Assembly (NCBI GenBank): GCA_965276815.1
Contig: CBDIBE010000005.1
Location: 248,001 to 312,000 of the forward strand
Direction of reading: 5' to 3'
Length of the DNA stretch: 64,000 nt
Source: JAVVHH01 sp965276815
GTDB taxonomy: Bacteria; Pseudomonadota; Alphaproteobacteria; Acetobacterales; Acetobacteraceae
Position numbers and translations under genes: made by a program
Shown: piece after piece, positions 34,043 to 41,732 of the stretch
How positions within the stretch are numbered: the first letter of the stretch is position 1
Layout: every line of letters starts with the position of its first letter
The notes under the pieces: generated by a model
Database searches by the model: none
The model's input: only the letters and a program-made list of their open reading frames with translations
Told to the model about the DNA's origin: nothing

Positions 34043-34904
34043 GGGTGGCTACGGCGCGGCCGAATAAGCCGGAGGGCTTGAGCAGCAGGATACTTACGAT
34101 GGCGGCGAGCGCCAGCGGGAGTTTGAGTTCGGTGCCGACTAGGTAGGCGCCGGCCAGGTTTTCGATGACGCCGACGAGGAAGCCGCCGAGGACGGCGCCG
34201 GCCGGGCTGTCGAGGCCGCCGAGCAGGGCGCCAGCGAAGGCGTAGAGCAAGGTTCCGCTCATCATGTTGGGATCGAGGAACACGACGGGGGCGACCAGCA
34301 TCCCGGCAATCGCGCCGATTGACGCGGCCAGGCCCCAGCCGAGCGCCAGCATCCTGCCGACGCGGATGCCGACCAGGCGGCTGGATTCCGGGTTGAAGGC
34401 GACGGCCCGCATGGCGAGGCCGAGCTTGGTGCGGCGGAAGAACGCGTAGACCAAACCGAGGACCAGGAGAATCACCGCGAGCGAGCCGAGCTCGTGGCTG
34501 GAGATCAGGCCGCCGAGCAGCGGGGTGCTGCCGAAGGGCGTGGGGAAGGGTTTGATGGTGAAATCCCAGATCAGGCCGTCAAGGGCGTTGAGGACCAGCA
34601 GCAGGCCGATGAAGACGCCGACCAGGGTCAGGTCCGGGGCGTGGGCCACGGGGCGCAGCAGGATGCGCTCGATCGCAGCGCCCAGGAGGAAGGAGATCAG
34701 CACGGTGAGCGCGAAGGCGCCCCAGTAAGGGATGCCGGCGGTCAGCAGGGTGTAGGCGAGGAAGGCGGAGACGGTCGCCATCTCGCCCTGGGCGAAGTTC
34801 ACGTGGTGGGTGGCTTGGTAGATCATAACGAGGGCGAGGGCGAGGCTGGCGTAGATGCCGCCGGTGGCGAGGCCGGAGAGGATCTGGTGCCAGAAGGCGA
34901 GCAT
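34035..34904 (-). CDS. livH: branched-chain amino-acid-type ABC permease LivH
   Basis: 289 aa from the ATG at 34904 (MLAFWHQILSGLATGGIYAS). Hallmarks: MIYQATHHVNFAQGEMATVSAF and the docking loop LAMRAVAFNPESSRLVGI; GGLDSPAGAVLGGFLVGVIENL near the C-terminus. Starts two bases after the livF stop. Confidence 0.92.
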   Translation of the reverse strand: MLAFWHQILSGLATGGIYASLALALVMIYQATHHVNFAQGEMATVSAFLAYTLLTAGIPYWGAFALTVLISFLLGAAIERILLRPVAHAPDLTLVGVFIGLLLVLNALDGLIWDFTIKPFPTPFGSTPLLGGLISSHELGSLAVILLVLGLVYAFFRRTKLGLAMRAVAFNPESSRLVGIRVGRMLALGWGLAASIGAIAGMLVAPVVFLDPNMMSGTLLYAFAGALLGGLDSPAGAVLGGFLVGVIENLAGAYLVGTELKLPLALAAIVSILLLKPSGLFGRAVATRV

Positions 34905-34906
34905 GC

Positions 34907-35617
34907 TCAGTAGCCGAGATAGGCGCGGCGGATGGCGGCGTCGGCGCGGAGCGCCTCGGCCGGGCCGGCCATGACGACCCGGCCGGTCTCGATCAGGCAG
35001 GCATGGCCCGCCAGATCGAGCGCCAAGGAGGCGTTCTGCTCGACGAGCAGGATGCCGATTTTCTCTTCGGTTTGCAGCGCGCGCATGATGGCGAAGAGTT
35101 CGCGGACGACCAGCGGGGCGAGGCCGAACGAGGGCTCGTCCAGCAGCAGCAGGCGGGGCCGCAGCAGGAGGGCGCGGGCGATGGCGAGCATCTGCTGTTC
35201 GCCGCCGGACAGCGTGCCGGCTTGCTGGCGCAGGCGCTCCTTTAACTTTGGGAAGTAGCCGAACACGCGGGCGAGGCCGGGGGCGGTCTCGGCGGCGGGG
35301 CGGGTGTAGGCGCCGAGGCGGAGGTTCTCTGCGACGGTGAGCTGGCGGAAGGTGCCGCGCCCGTCGGGAACGAGGGCGACGCCGAGGCGGGCGATGTTTT
35401 CGGTGCGGCGGCCGTCGATCCGCTGCCCGGCGAGGCGGATTTCGCCGCTGACGCGGATCAGGCCGCAGATCGCGCGCAGCACCGTGGTCTTGCCAGCGCC
35501 GTTGGCGCCGAGGAGCGCGGTGATGCCGTTTTCGGCGACCGACAGGTCGATCCCGTGCAGGATCTCGGCGCCCCCGTAGCCGGCGCGGAGCCCGGCGACC
35601 GTCAGCAGCTTGGTCAC
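34907..35617 (-). CDS. livF: branched-chain amino-acid-type ABC ATPase LivF
   Basis: 236 aa. Walker A GANGAGKTT (37-45), signature LSGGEQQMLAIARALLL, Walker B LLLLDEPSFGLAP, and the LivF-typical C-terminal end AIRRAYLGY. Four-base overlap with livG (ATGA). Confidence 0.94.
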   Translation of the reverse strand: MTKLLTVAGLRAGYGGAEILHGIDLSVAENGITALLGANGAGKTTVLRAICGLIRVSGEIRLAGQRIDGRRTENIARLGVALVPDGRGTFRQLTVAENLRLGAYTRPAAETAPGLARVFGYFPKLKERLRQQAGTLSGGEQQMLAIARALLLRPRLLLLDEPSFGLAPLVVRELFAIMRALQTEEKIGILLVEQNASLALDLAGHACLIETGRVVMAGPAEALRADAAIRRAYLGY

Positions 35618-36435
35618 GCTTCCGCGCCGAGATAGGCACGGATCACCTCGGGCTCGCGCTGCACCTCGGCGGGCAGGCCGTCGGCGATCTTGCGGCCGAA
35701 TTCGAGCGCGACGACGCGGTCGGAGACAGTCATCACCAGGTTCATGTGATGCTCGACCAGCAGCACGCCGAGGCGGAAGCGGGCGCGGATCAGGCGGATG
35801 AGGCCGGCGAGCTGCCCGACCTCCTCATGGTTCAGGCCGCCGGCGGGCTCGTCGAGCAGCAGCAGGGCGGGTTCGCCGATCAGGGCGCGGGCGAGCTCGA
35901 CGCGCTTTTGGACGGCGAAGGGCAGGCTGGCGACGGTGGTGCTGGCCATGGGGCGGAGCTGCAGCAGGTCGAGTAAGGGGTCGAGGCGGTCGCGCGCCGC
36001 GTGTTCCTCGCGCCTGGTCACGGGGAGCGAGAATGCGTTGGCGAGGAAACCGGTGCTGCCGTGGAAGTCGGCGCCGACGAGGATGTTGTCGCGCGCGGTC
36101 ATGCTGGGGAACAGAGCGACGTTCTGGAAGGTTCGGCCGATCCCGAGGGCGGCGATGCGGTGACGCGGCAGGCCGGAGATGCGGCGGCCGCGCAGCACGA
36201 TCTCACCGGCGTCGAGGGGGGTGATGTTGCTGATGGCGTTGAACAAGGTGGTCTTGCCGGAGCCGTTCGGGCCGATCAGGCCGCAGATCTGGCCCTCCGA
36301 GACGGTGAACGACACGCGATCGAGCGCGGTGAGGCTGTCGAAGCGCACGACCGCATCCCGCACCTCCAGCAATGTGGGTGGTTGGGCCGCTTCCCCCTCC
36401 CCTGTTTGGTGCCGGACGACCGAGACGGGCGCCAC
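35614..36435 (-). CDS. livG: branched-chain amino-acid-type ABC ATPase LivG
   Basis: 273 aa, GTG start. Walker A GPNGSGKTT (55-63), Q loop GIGRTFQNVALFPSMT, Walker B LLLLDEPAGGLNHEE, H loop VEHHMNLVM. The signature reads LPFAVQKRVELARAL, without the glycine expected at the C-loop (usually LPYGQQR in LivG). First gene of the operon; transcribed away from the amidohydrolase gene with a 41-bp gap. Confidence 0.92.
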   Translation of the reverse strand: MAPVSVVRHQTGEGEAAQPPTLLEVRDAVVRFDSLTALDRVSFTVSEGQICGLIGPNGSGKTTLFNAISNITPLDAGEIVLRGRRISGLPRHRIAALGIGRTFQNVALFPSMTARDNILVGADFHGSTGFLANAFSLPVTRREEHAARDRLDPLLDLLQLRPMASTTVASLPFAVQKRVELARALIGEPALLLLDEPAGGLNHEEVGQLAGLIRLIRARFRLGVLLVEHHMNLVMTVSDRVVALEFGRKIADGLPAEVQREPEVIRAYLGAEA

Positions 36436-36476
36436 GTCTCAAGCTAGAGTGACGGGGCAGAAAAAGGAACGCCATC

Positions 36477-37514
36477 ATGGTGGAACGCCGGGCTTATCCG
36501 CATCCGCTGGTTCGCACGGACTGGCTGGCGCAGGTGCAGGAGGAGATCATCGACCCGGCGCTGCCGATCATCGATCCGCACCATCATCTTTGGCACGACC
36601 GCCCCTCGGGACGCTACATGCCGGAGGAGCTGTTCGCGGACTTGAATAGCGGGCACAATATCGTTGCGACCGTGTTCATGCAGTGCGGCTGGATGCATCG
36701 CGCGACCGGGCCGGTGGCGCTGCGGCCCGCCGGCGAGACGGAAGTGGTGAACGCGACCGCGATCCTTTCGGCCACCGGCGCGTATGGGACCACGCGCGCT
36801 TGCGCCGGGATCATCGGCTGGGCGGATTTGCGGCGGCCCGATGTCGACGACGCGCTGGACGCGCATGAAGAGGCGGGGGGCGAGCGGTTCCTCGGCATCA
36901 GGCAGGTCTCGGCGTTCGACGAGGCGTTCCCGCCGACTTCGGCGACGCCGGTGGTGCCGGGTCTGCTGCGCGACCTGGATTTCCAGCGCGGGCTGCGGCG
37001 GCTGGGTGAGCGGGGGTTTACCTTCGATAGCTGGAATTTCCACACCCAGCTCGGGGATTTGCTGGTCGCGGCGCGGGCGGCGCCGGGGACCAGCATCGTG
37101 GTCGATCACGTCGGCGGGCCGCTGGGCTGCGGGCCGTATCGCAGCCAGCATGACGAGATGTTCGAGGTTTGGTCGGCGGGGATGCGGGCGCTGGCGGGGC
37201 GCCGCAACGTGTTCGTCAAGCTCGGCGGGCTCGGGATGCCGGTGAACGGGTTCGATTACAACGAAAATCCAGAACCGCCGAGTTCGGCGCGGATCGCACG
37301 GGACTGGAAGCCGTTCATCGAGCCGTGCATCGAGTGGTTCGGGGCGGAGCGCTGCATGTTCGAGAGCAATTTCCCGGTCGATAAGGGGATGATGAGCTAT
37401 CCGGTGGTCTGGAACGCGTTCAAGCTTCTAGCGGCGGGGGCGTCGGAGACGGAGCGGGCGGCGCTGTTCCATGAGACGGCGCGGACAGTTTACCGGCTCG
37501 ATATGGCGGGATGA
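36477..37514 (+). CDS. metal-dependent amidohydrolase-2 family hydrolase
   Basis: 345 aa TIM-barrel hydrolase related to 2-pyrone-4,6-dicarboxylate lactonase and other lactonases or decarboxylases. Metal motif IIDPHHHLWHD (H35-H37), then IVVDHVGGP and MFESNFPVDK with the conserved Asp. AGGA upstream of the ATG. Next gene overlaps in ATGA. Substrate unknown; the liv operon next door could import an aromatic acid or amide for it. Confidence 0.85.
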   Translation: MVERRAYPHPLVRTDWLAQVQEEIIDPALPIIDPHHHLWHDRPSGRYMPEELFADLNSGHNIVATVFMQCGWMHRATGPVALRPAGETEVVNATAILSATGAYGTTRACAGIIGWADLRRPDVDDALDAHEEAGGERFLGIRQVSAFDEAFPPTSATPVVPGLLRDLDFQRGLRRLGERGFTFDSWNFHTQLGDLLVAARAAPGTSIVVDHVGGPLGCGPYRSQHDEMFEVWSAGMRALAGRRNVFVKLGGLGMPVNGFDYNENPEPPSSARIARDWKPFIEPCIEWFGAERCMFESNFPVDKGMMSYPVVWNAFKLLAAGASETERAALFHETARTVYRLDMAG

Positions 37515-38227
37515 GCGGGCTTGGCCGGGTCGCGGTGGTGATCCCGACGTGGAACGAGGCCGGGGCGATCGGCGCGGTGGTGCGCGACGTGCTGGCGCAG
37601 GGCGTGGGCGAGGTGATCGTCAGCGACGGTGGCAGCCAGGATGGGACGCAGACGGTGGCGCGCGAGGCGGGGGCGACGGTGCTGGACGCGGGACGCGGCT
37701 ATGGGCGGGCGTGCGCGCTGGGGGCGGAGCGGGCGCGGGCGGAGTGCGACGTGGTGGCGTTCATGGACGGGGATGGGGCGGACCGGCCGGACCAGCTCGA
37801 GCGCTTGGCGGAGCCGGTGCTGGCGGGCGATTTTGATTTCGTGATCGCGTCGCGGACACGGGGAGAGCGGGAGCCCGGGTCGATGAGCTGGCACCAGGTC
37901 GCGGCCGGGGCGGTGGCGGGGCGGCTGATGGGGGCGCTGTATGGGGCACGGTATACGGATATGTGCGCGTATCGGGTGATCTCGCGGGCGACGCTGGCCG
38001 GGCTTGGGATGCGCGAGATGACCTATGGCTGGAATATCGAGATGCAGATGAAGGCGGCGCGGGCGCGACTGCGGATCCTGGAGCTGCCGGTGCCGTATCG
38101 GCGGCGGGCGGCGGGTGTGTCGAAGGTGGCGGGGTCGTTGAAGGGGACGCTGCGGGCTTCGGTGAAGATCGTCAGCACGTTCGGCCGCGTGGCGCGCGGG
38201 CCAGCCCCCCGGCTCCCGAATAGGTGA
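37511..38227 (+). CDS. GT2-family glycosyltransferase (dolichyl-phosphate mannosyltransferase-like)
   Basis: 238 aa GT-A fold enzyme: VAVVIPTWNEAGAIGAVVRDVL, the nucleotide-sugar/metal motif FMDGDGADRPDQL (the DxD equivalent), FVIASRTRGEREPGSMSWHQ and MTYGWNIEMQMKA. No C-terminal membrane anchor. Could supply the lipid-linked sugar used by the GT87 enzyme in the 28-31 kb cluster. Followed by two hairpins. Confidence 0.85.
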   Translation: MSGLGRVAVVIPTWNEAGAIGAVVRDVLAQGVGEVIVSDGGSQDGTQTVAREAGATVLDAGRGYGRACALGAERARAECDVVAFMDGDGADRPDQLERLAEPVLAGDFDFVIASRTRGEREPGSMSWHQVAAGAVAGRLMGALYGARYTDMCAYRVISRATLAGLGMREMTYGWNIEMQMKAARARLRILELPVPYRRRAAGVSKVAGSLKGTLRASVKIVSTFGRVARGPAPRLPNR

Positions 38228-38286
38228 CACATACTGTCGCAAATCTCCTCTTGCGAAACCGGGGCGGGAAGTTCAGATTGTGCAGC

Positions 38287-38314
38287 GCAGCAAGGCGGTG
38301 AGCCGCGTTGCTGC
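38287..38314. repeat. hairpin
   Basis: Stem GCAGCAAgGCGG / CCGCgTTGCTGC around loop tgag, one G-G mismatch. Lies 60 bases past the GT2 stop and 21 bases before the T-tailed terminator. Confidence 0.55.
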
Positions 38315-38335
38315 AGGACGTTTCCTCCCTAAACT

Positions 38336-38367
38336 TGGCGGTGCCTTCGGGTACCGCCATTTTTTTA
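38336..38367 (+). terminator. strong intrinsic terminator with UUCG tetraloop
   Basis: Ten-pair stem TGGCGGTGCC / GGTACCGCCA (one G-T pair) closing the extra-stable loop TTCG, followed by T8 (38360-38367). The clearest Rho-independent terminator in the window; it ends the amidohydrolase-GT2 transcript. Confidence 0.88.
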
Positions 38368-38395
38368 TCCTGAAGGTAAAAGAGCCCTCACCCCT

Positions 38396-38496
38396 ACCCT
38401 CTCCCTCCGGGGGCACCTCGATGGTATAGTGATGCTGCGCTGTCCAGGCCGCGCATTGGGCAAACAGCGGTGTGCCGTTTCCCGGAGGGAGAGGGT
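38396..38496. repeat. extragenic palindromic element with 16-bp perfect arms
   Basis: ACCCTCTCCCTCCGGG (38396-38411) and CCCGGAGGGAGAGGGT (38481-38496) are exact reverse complements, 69 bases apart; inner GGCAC/GTGCC extends the stem. Same family as 31841-31890. The right arm provides the purine-rich ribosome site for eutB. Confidence 0.8.
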
Positions 38497-38498
38497 TA

Positions 38499-39884
38499 GT
38501 GGGCCTGTTTCGCGCCACCGTCGCCGGCGAGCGGCATACCTTCGCAAACCTTGCCACTCTCATGGCGCAGGCGACGCCGCTGCGCAGTGGCGACCAGCTC
38601 GCCGGGATCGCCGCGCAATCCCAGGAGCGCCGCGTCGCCGCCCAGTTCGCGCTTGCTGACCTGCCGCTCGCCACCTTCCTCGACGAGCCGCTGATCCCCT
38701 ACGAGACGGATGAGGTCACCCGCCTCATCATCGACACCCACGACACGGCCGCTTTCGCGCTGGTCCACCATCTGACCGTCGGCGGCTTGCGCGATTGGCT
38801 GCTGTCCGACGCCGCGATCCCATCCGCCCTGACCGCGCTCGCGCCGGGCCTGACGCCGGAGATGGTCGCCGCGGTCAGCAAGCTCTGCCGGCTGCAGGAC
38901 CTTGCGCTGATCGCCGGCCGGGTCCAGGTCACAACTGCTTTGCGCACAACGATCGGTCTGCCCGGGCGTCTCTCGACCCGGCTGCAGCCCAATCATCCCG
39001 CCGACGACCCGCGCGGCATCGCCGCCAGCATCCTCGATGGATTGCTGCTCGGCTCCGGCGACGCCTGCATCGGCATCAACCCGGCGACCGACAGTCCCGA
39101 CCGCACCCACGCCCTGCTCTGCCTGCTCGACGAAATGCGGCAGAAGCTCGATATCCCGATGCAGAGCTGTGTGCTGGCCCACGTGACCACCACGCTCGAG
39201 CTGATCGGGCGTGGCTCGCCGGTCGATCTGGTGTTCCAGTCGATCGCCGGCACCGAAGCGGCCAACCGTGGCTTTGGGATCAGCCTGGCGCTGCTCGACG
39301 AGACGCACGCGGCGGTGCAGTCGCTCGGCCGGGGAACGGTCGGGCAGAACGCGATGTATTTCGAGACCGGCCAGGGCAGCGCGCTTTCCGCCAACGCGCA
39401 TCACGGCGTGGACCAGCAGACGCTCGAGGCGCGGGCCTACGCCGTCGCCCGCCGGTATCGGCCGCTGCTGGTCAACACGGTCGTCGGCTTCATCGGGCCG
39501 GAATATCTGTTTGACGGCAAGCAGATCACCCGCGCCGGGCTCGAGGATCATTTCTGCGGCAAGCTGCTCGGTCTGCCGATGGGCTGCGACGTTTGCTACA
39601 CGAACCACGCCGAGGCCGACCAGGACGACATGGATGCGCTGTTGGCACTGCTGGTCGCCGCCGGGGTGACCTTCGTGATGGGCGTGCCGGGCGCCGACGA
39701 CATCATGCTCGGCTATCAGAGCACGAGCTTCCATGACGCGCTGGCGATGCGCGAGCTGTTCGGCCGCCGCCCGGCGCCGGAGTTCGAGGCGTGGCTGGCC
39801 GCGCAAGGCCTGCTGGACGGTGCCGGCCGGGTCCGCCCGCCATCGCTGCCCGGCCGGCTGCAGGCGCTACTGCCCGCTGCGTGA
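38499..39884 (+). CDS. eutB: ethanolamine ammonia-lyase large subunit
   Basis: 461 aa, full length compared with E. coli EutB. B12-dependent conversion of ethanolamine to acetaldehyde and ammonia. Recognised by RLQPNHPADDPRGIAA, GDACIGINPATDSPD, QSCVLAHVTTTLELI, YFETGQGSALSANAHHGVDQ, IGPEYLFDGKQI, RAGLEDHFCGKL and GCDVCYTNHAEADQ. GTG at 38499 chosen over the GTG at 38472 because it gives the normal N-terminus and has GGAGGGAGAGGG just upstream. Overlaps eutC (GTGA). Confidence 0.95.
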   Translation: MGLFRATVAGERHTFANLATLMAQATPLRSGDQLAGIAAQSQERRVAAQFALADLPLATFLDEPLIPYETDEVTRLIIDTHDTAAFALVHHLTVGGLRDWLLSDAAIPSALTALAPGLTPEMVAAVSKLCRLQDLALIAGRVQVTTALRTTIGLPGRLSTRLQPNHPADDPRGIAASILDGLLLGSGDACIGINPATDSPDRTHALLCLLDEMRQKLDIPMQSCVLAHVTTTLELIGRGSPVDLVFQSIAGTEAANRGFGISLALLDETHAAVQSLGRGTVGQNAMYFETGQGSALSANAHHGVDQQTLEARAYAVARRYRPLLVNTVVGFIGPEYLFDGKQITRAGLEDHFCGKLLGLPMGCDVCYTNHAEADQDDMDALLALLVAAGVTFVMGVPGADDIMLGYQSTSFHDALAMRELFGRRPAPEFEAWLAAQGLLDGAGRVRPPSLPGRLQALLPAA

Positions 39885-40594
39885 GCGACTGGGCTGCCCT
39901 GCGCCGCCTCACCGCCGCCCGGATCGGCCTGGACCGCGCCGGCGCCTCACTCAGCACGCGGCCACTGCTGGAATTCCGCTTGGCCCATGCCCGCGCCCGC
40001 GACGCCGTCCACGCCGAACTCGACCCGGCCGCCCTTGGCCTTCCCGCCCTGCTCGTCGCCAGCCAAGCCGAGGATCGCCGCACCTACCTGATGCGCCCCG
40101 ATCTCGGCCGCGCCCTGCATCCCGACAGCGCCGCGCTGCTTGCCGGCCACGCCGGACGCTATGACCTGGCAATCATCCTTGGGGATGGCCTCTCCGCCGA
40201 GGCGGTGCATCGCCACGCCTCGAAGCTGCTGGCCCGGCTGCTGCCCGCGCTCGAATCCTGGTCGCTGGCGCCCTTGGTCGTCGCCCGCTCGGCGCGCGTC
40301 GCGCTTGGCGATCGCGTGGCCGAGGCGCTCGGAGCTAAGGCGGTCCTCATGATCCTGGGCGAACGCCCCGGCCTTTCCGCGCCGGACAGCCTCGGCGCCT
40401 ATCTCACCTGGGCGCCGCATCCCGGCACGACCGACGCCGACCGCAACTGCGTCAGCAACATCCGCCCGGAAGGGCTCGGCTACGAGGAGGCGGCGGACAA
40501 GCTCGCCTTTCTGCTGGACAGGATGCGCAGCCTCCGTCTCTCGGGCGTGATGCTGAAGGACGAATCCGAGCGAGGCTTGCTGCCCCCAGCCTAG
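39881..40594 (+). CDS. eutC: ethanolamine ammonia-lyase small subunit
   Basis: 237 aa. Contains the cobalamin-binding half: ARDAVHAELD, IILGDGLSAEAVHRHASKLL, PLVVARSARVALGDRVAE, VLMILGERPGLSAPDSLGAYLTW, DADRNCVSNIRPEGL. Shorter at the N-terminus than the E. coli protein, as in other proteobacterial two-gene systems. GTG start in a four-base overlap with eutB. Confidence 0.95.
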   Translation: MSDWAALRRLTAARIGLDRAGASLSTRPLLEFRLAHARARDAVHAELDPAALGLPALLVASQAEDRRTYLMRPDLGRALHPDSAALLAGHAGRYDLAIILGDGLSAEAVHRHASKLLARLLPALESWSLAPLVVARSARVALGDRVAEALGAKAVLMILGERPGLSAPDSLGAYLTWAPHPGTTDADRNCVSNIRPEGLGYEEAADKLAFLLDRMRSLRLSGVMLKDESERGLLPPA

Positions 40595-40613
40595 GCGTGA
40601 TCAAACGCGCCGC

Positions 40614-41717
40614 GTGAAGATCCTCGAGGTCACCAACGTCGATTTCTCGCTCCGCCACTTCCTGCTCCCGCTGATGCGCGGAGCCGCATCGCGCGGGCAC
40701 GAGGTGGTGGGGGTCTGCGCCGACGGCCCGCTGCTCGCCGACGTCAGAGCCGAGGGACTCCGGGTCGAGCCGCTCCCTCTGGCCCGCAGCCTGTCGCCGG
40801 TCGCGCAGTTCCGCGCGCTGCGCGCCATGATCAAGCTGCTGCGGGCCGAGCGGCCGGACATGGTGCACGCGCACATGCCGATCAGCGGCTTCATCGCCCG
40901 GCTGGCGGCGCGCCTCGTCGGCGTGCGCCATGTCGCCTATACCTGTCACGGGTTCCTGTTCAACCAGCCGGGCCCGCTGCCGCGCCGGGCGCTGGGCTTC
41001 GTGATGGAGTGGATCGGCGGCCGGCTCACCGGCACCTACCTCACCGTCTCCGCCGAGGAGGCCGCGGATGTGCGCCGTCTGCGCATCGCCCCTGGCGCGA
41101 TCGCGGTCGGCAACGGCCGCGACCCGGCCAAATTCCACCCGAACCCGGCCACCCGCCAGCGCATCCGCGCCGAACTCGGCTGCGCCCCGCAAACGCCGGT
41201 CATCATCATCGTCTCCCGCCTCGTCCGGCACAAAGGCTATCCCGAGCTGCTGGAGGCGATGCGGGAGATTCCCGGCGCCGAGCTCTGGGTCGTCGGCGAG
41301 CGCCTTGCCTCCGATCACGGCGACGACATGGACGCGGTATTGGACGGAGCCGGCCTCGGCCCCAGGCTGCGCCGTCTCGGCTACCGCGCCGACGTGGCCG
41401 ACGTGCTCGCGGCCGCGGACATCTTTACCCTGCCGAGCTATTTCGAGGGCCTGCCGATGTCGGTGATCGAGGCGATGCTCACCGGGCTGCCGGTCGTGGC
41501 CACCGACATACGCGGCCCGCGCGAGCAGGTCGTGGATGGCGAGACCGGCATCCTCGTTCCGCCTGGCTCCGTGCCGTCACTCGCCGCCGCGCTGCAACGC
41601 CTGGTGGCCGAGCCGCTGGTGCGGGGCCGCATGGGCGCCGCAGGTCGCGCCCGTGCGCTCGAGCGGTTTACCGAAGCCGCCGTCGTCGCCCGCACGCTGG
41701 ACCTGCTGGGGCTGTAG
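40614..41717 (+). CDS. GT4-family glycosyltransferase
   Basis: 367 aa GT-B fold enzyme. N-lobe MKILEVTNVDFSLRHFLLPLMRG, PDMVHAHMPISGFIARLAAR; C-lobe VIIIVSRLVRHKGYPELLEAM and the nucleotide-sugar motif LPSYFEGLPMSVIEAMLTGLPVVATD (E-x7-E). GTG start. Probably adds a sugar to cell-envelope polysaccharide; acceptor unknown. Confidence 0.9.
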   Translation: MKILEVTNVDFSLRHFLLPLMRGAASRGHEVVGVCADGPLLADVRAEGLRVEPLPLARSLSPVAQFRALRAMIKLLRAERPDMVHAHMPISGFIARLAARLVGVRHVAYTCHGFLFNQPGPLPRRALGFVMEWIGGRLTGTYLTVSAEEAADVRRLRIAPGAIAVGNGRDPAKFHPNPATRQRIRAELGCAPQTPVIIIVSRLVRHKGYPELLEAMREIPGAELWVVGERLASDHGDDMDAVLDGAGLGPRLRRLGYRADVADVLAAADIFTLPSYFEGLPMSVIEAMLTGLPVVATDIRGPREQVVDGETGILVPPGSVPSLAAALQRLVAEPLVRGRMGAAGRARALERFTEAAVVARTLDLLGL

Positions 41718-41732
41718 CGTTATGGCCCCGGC

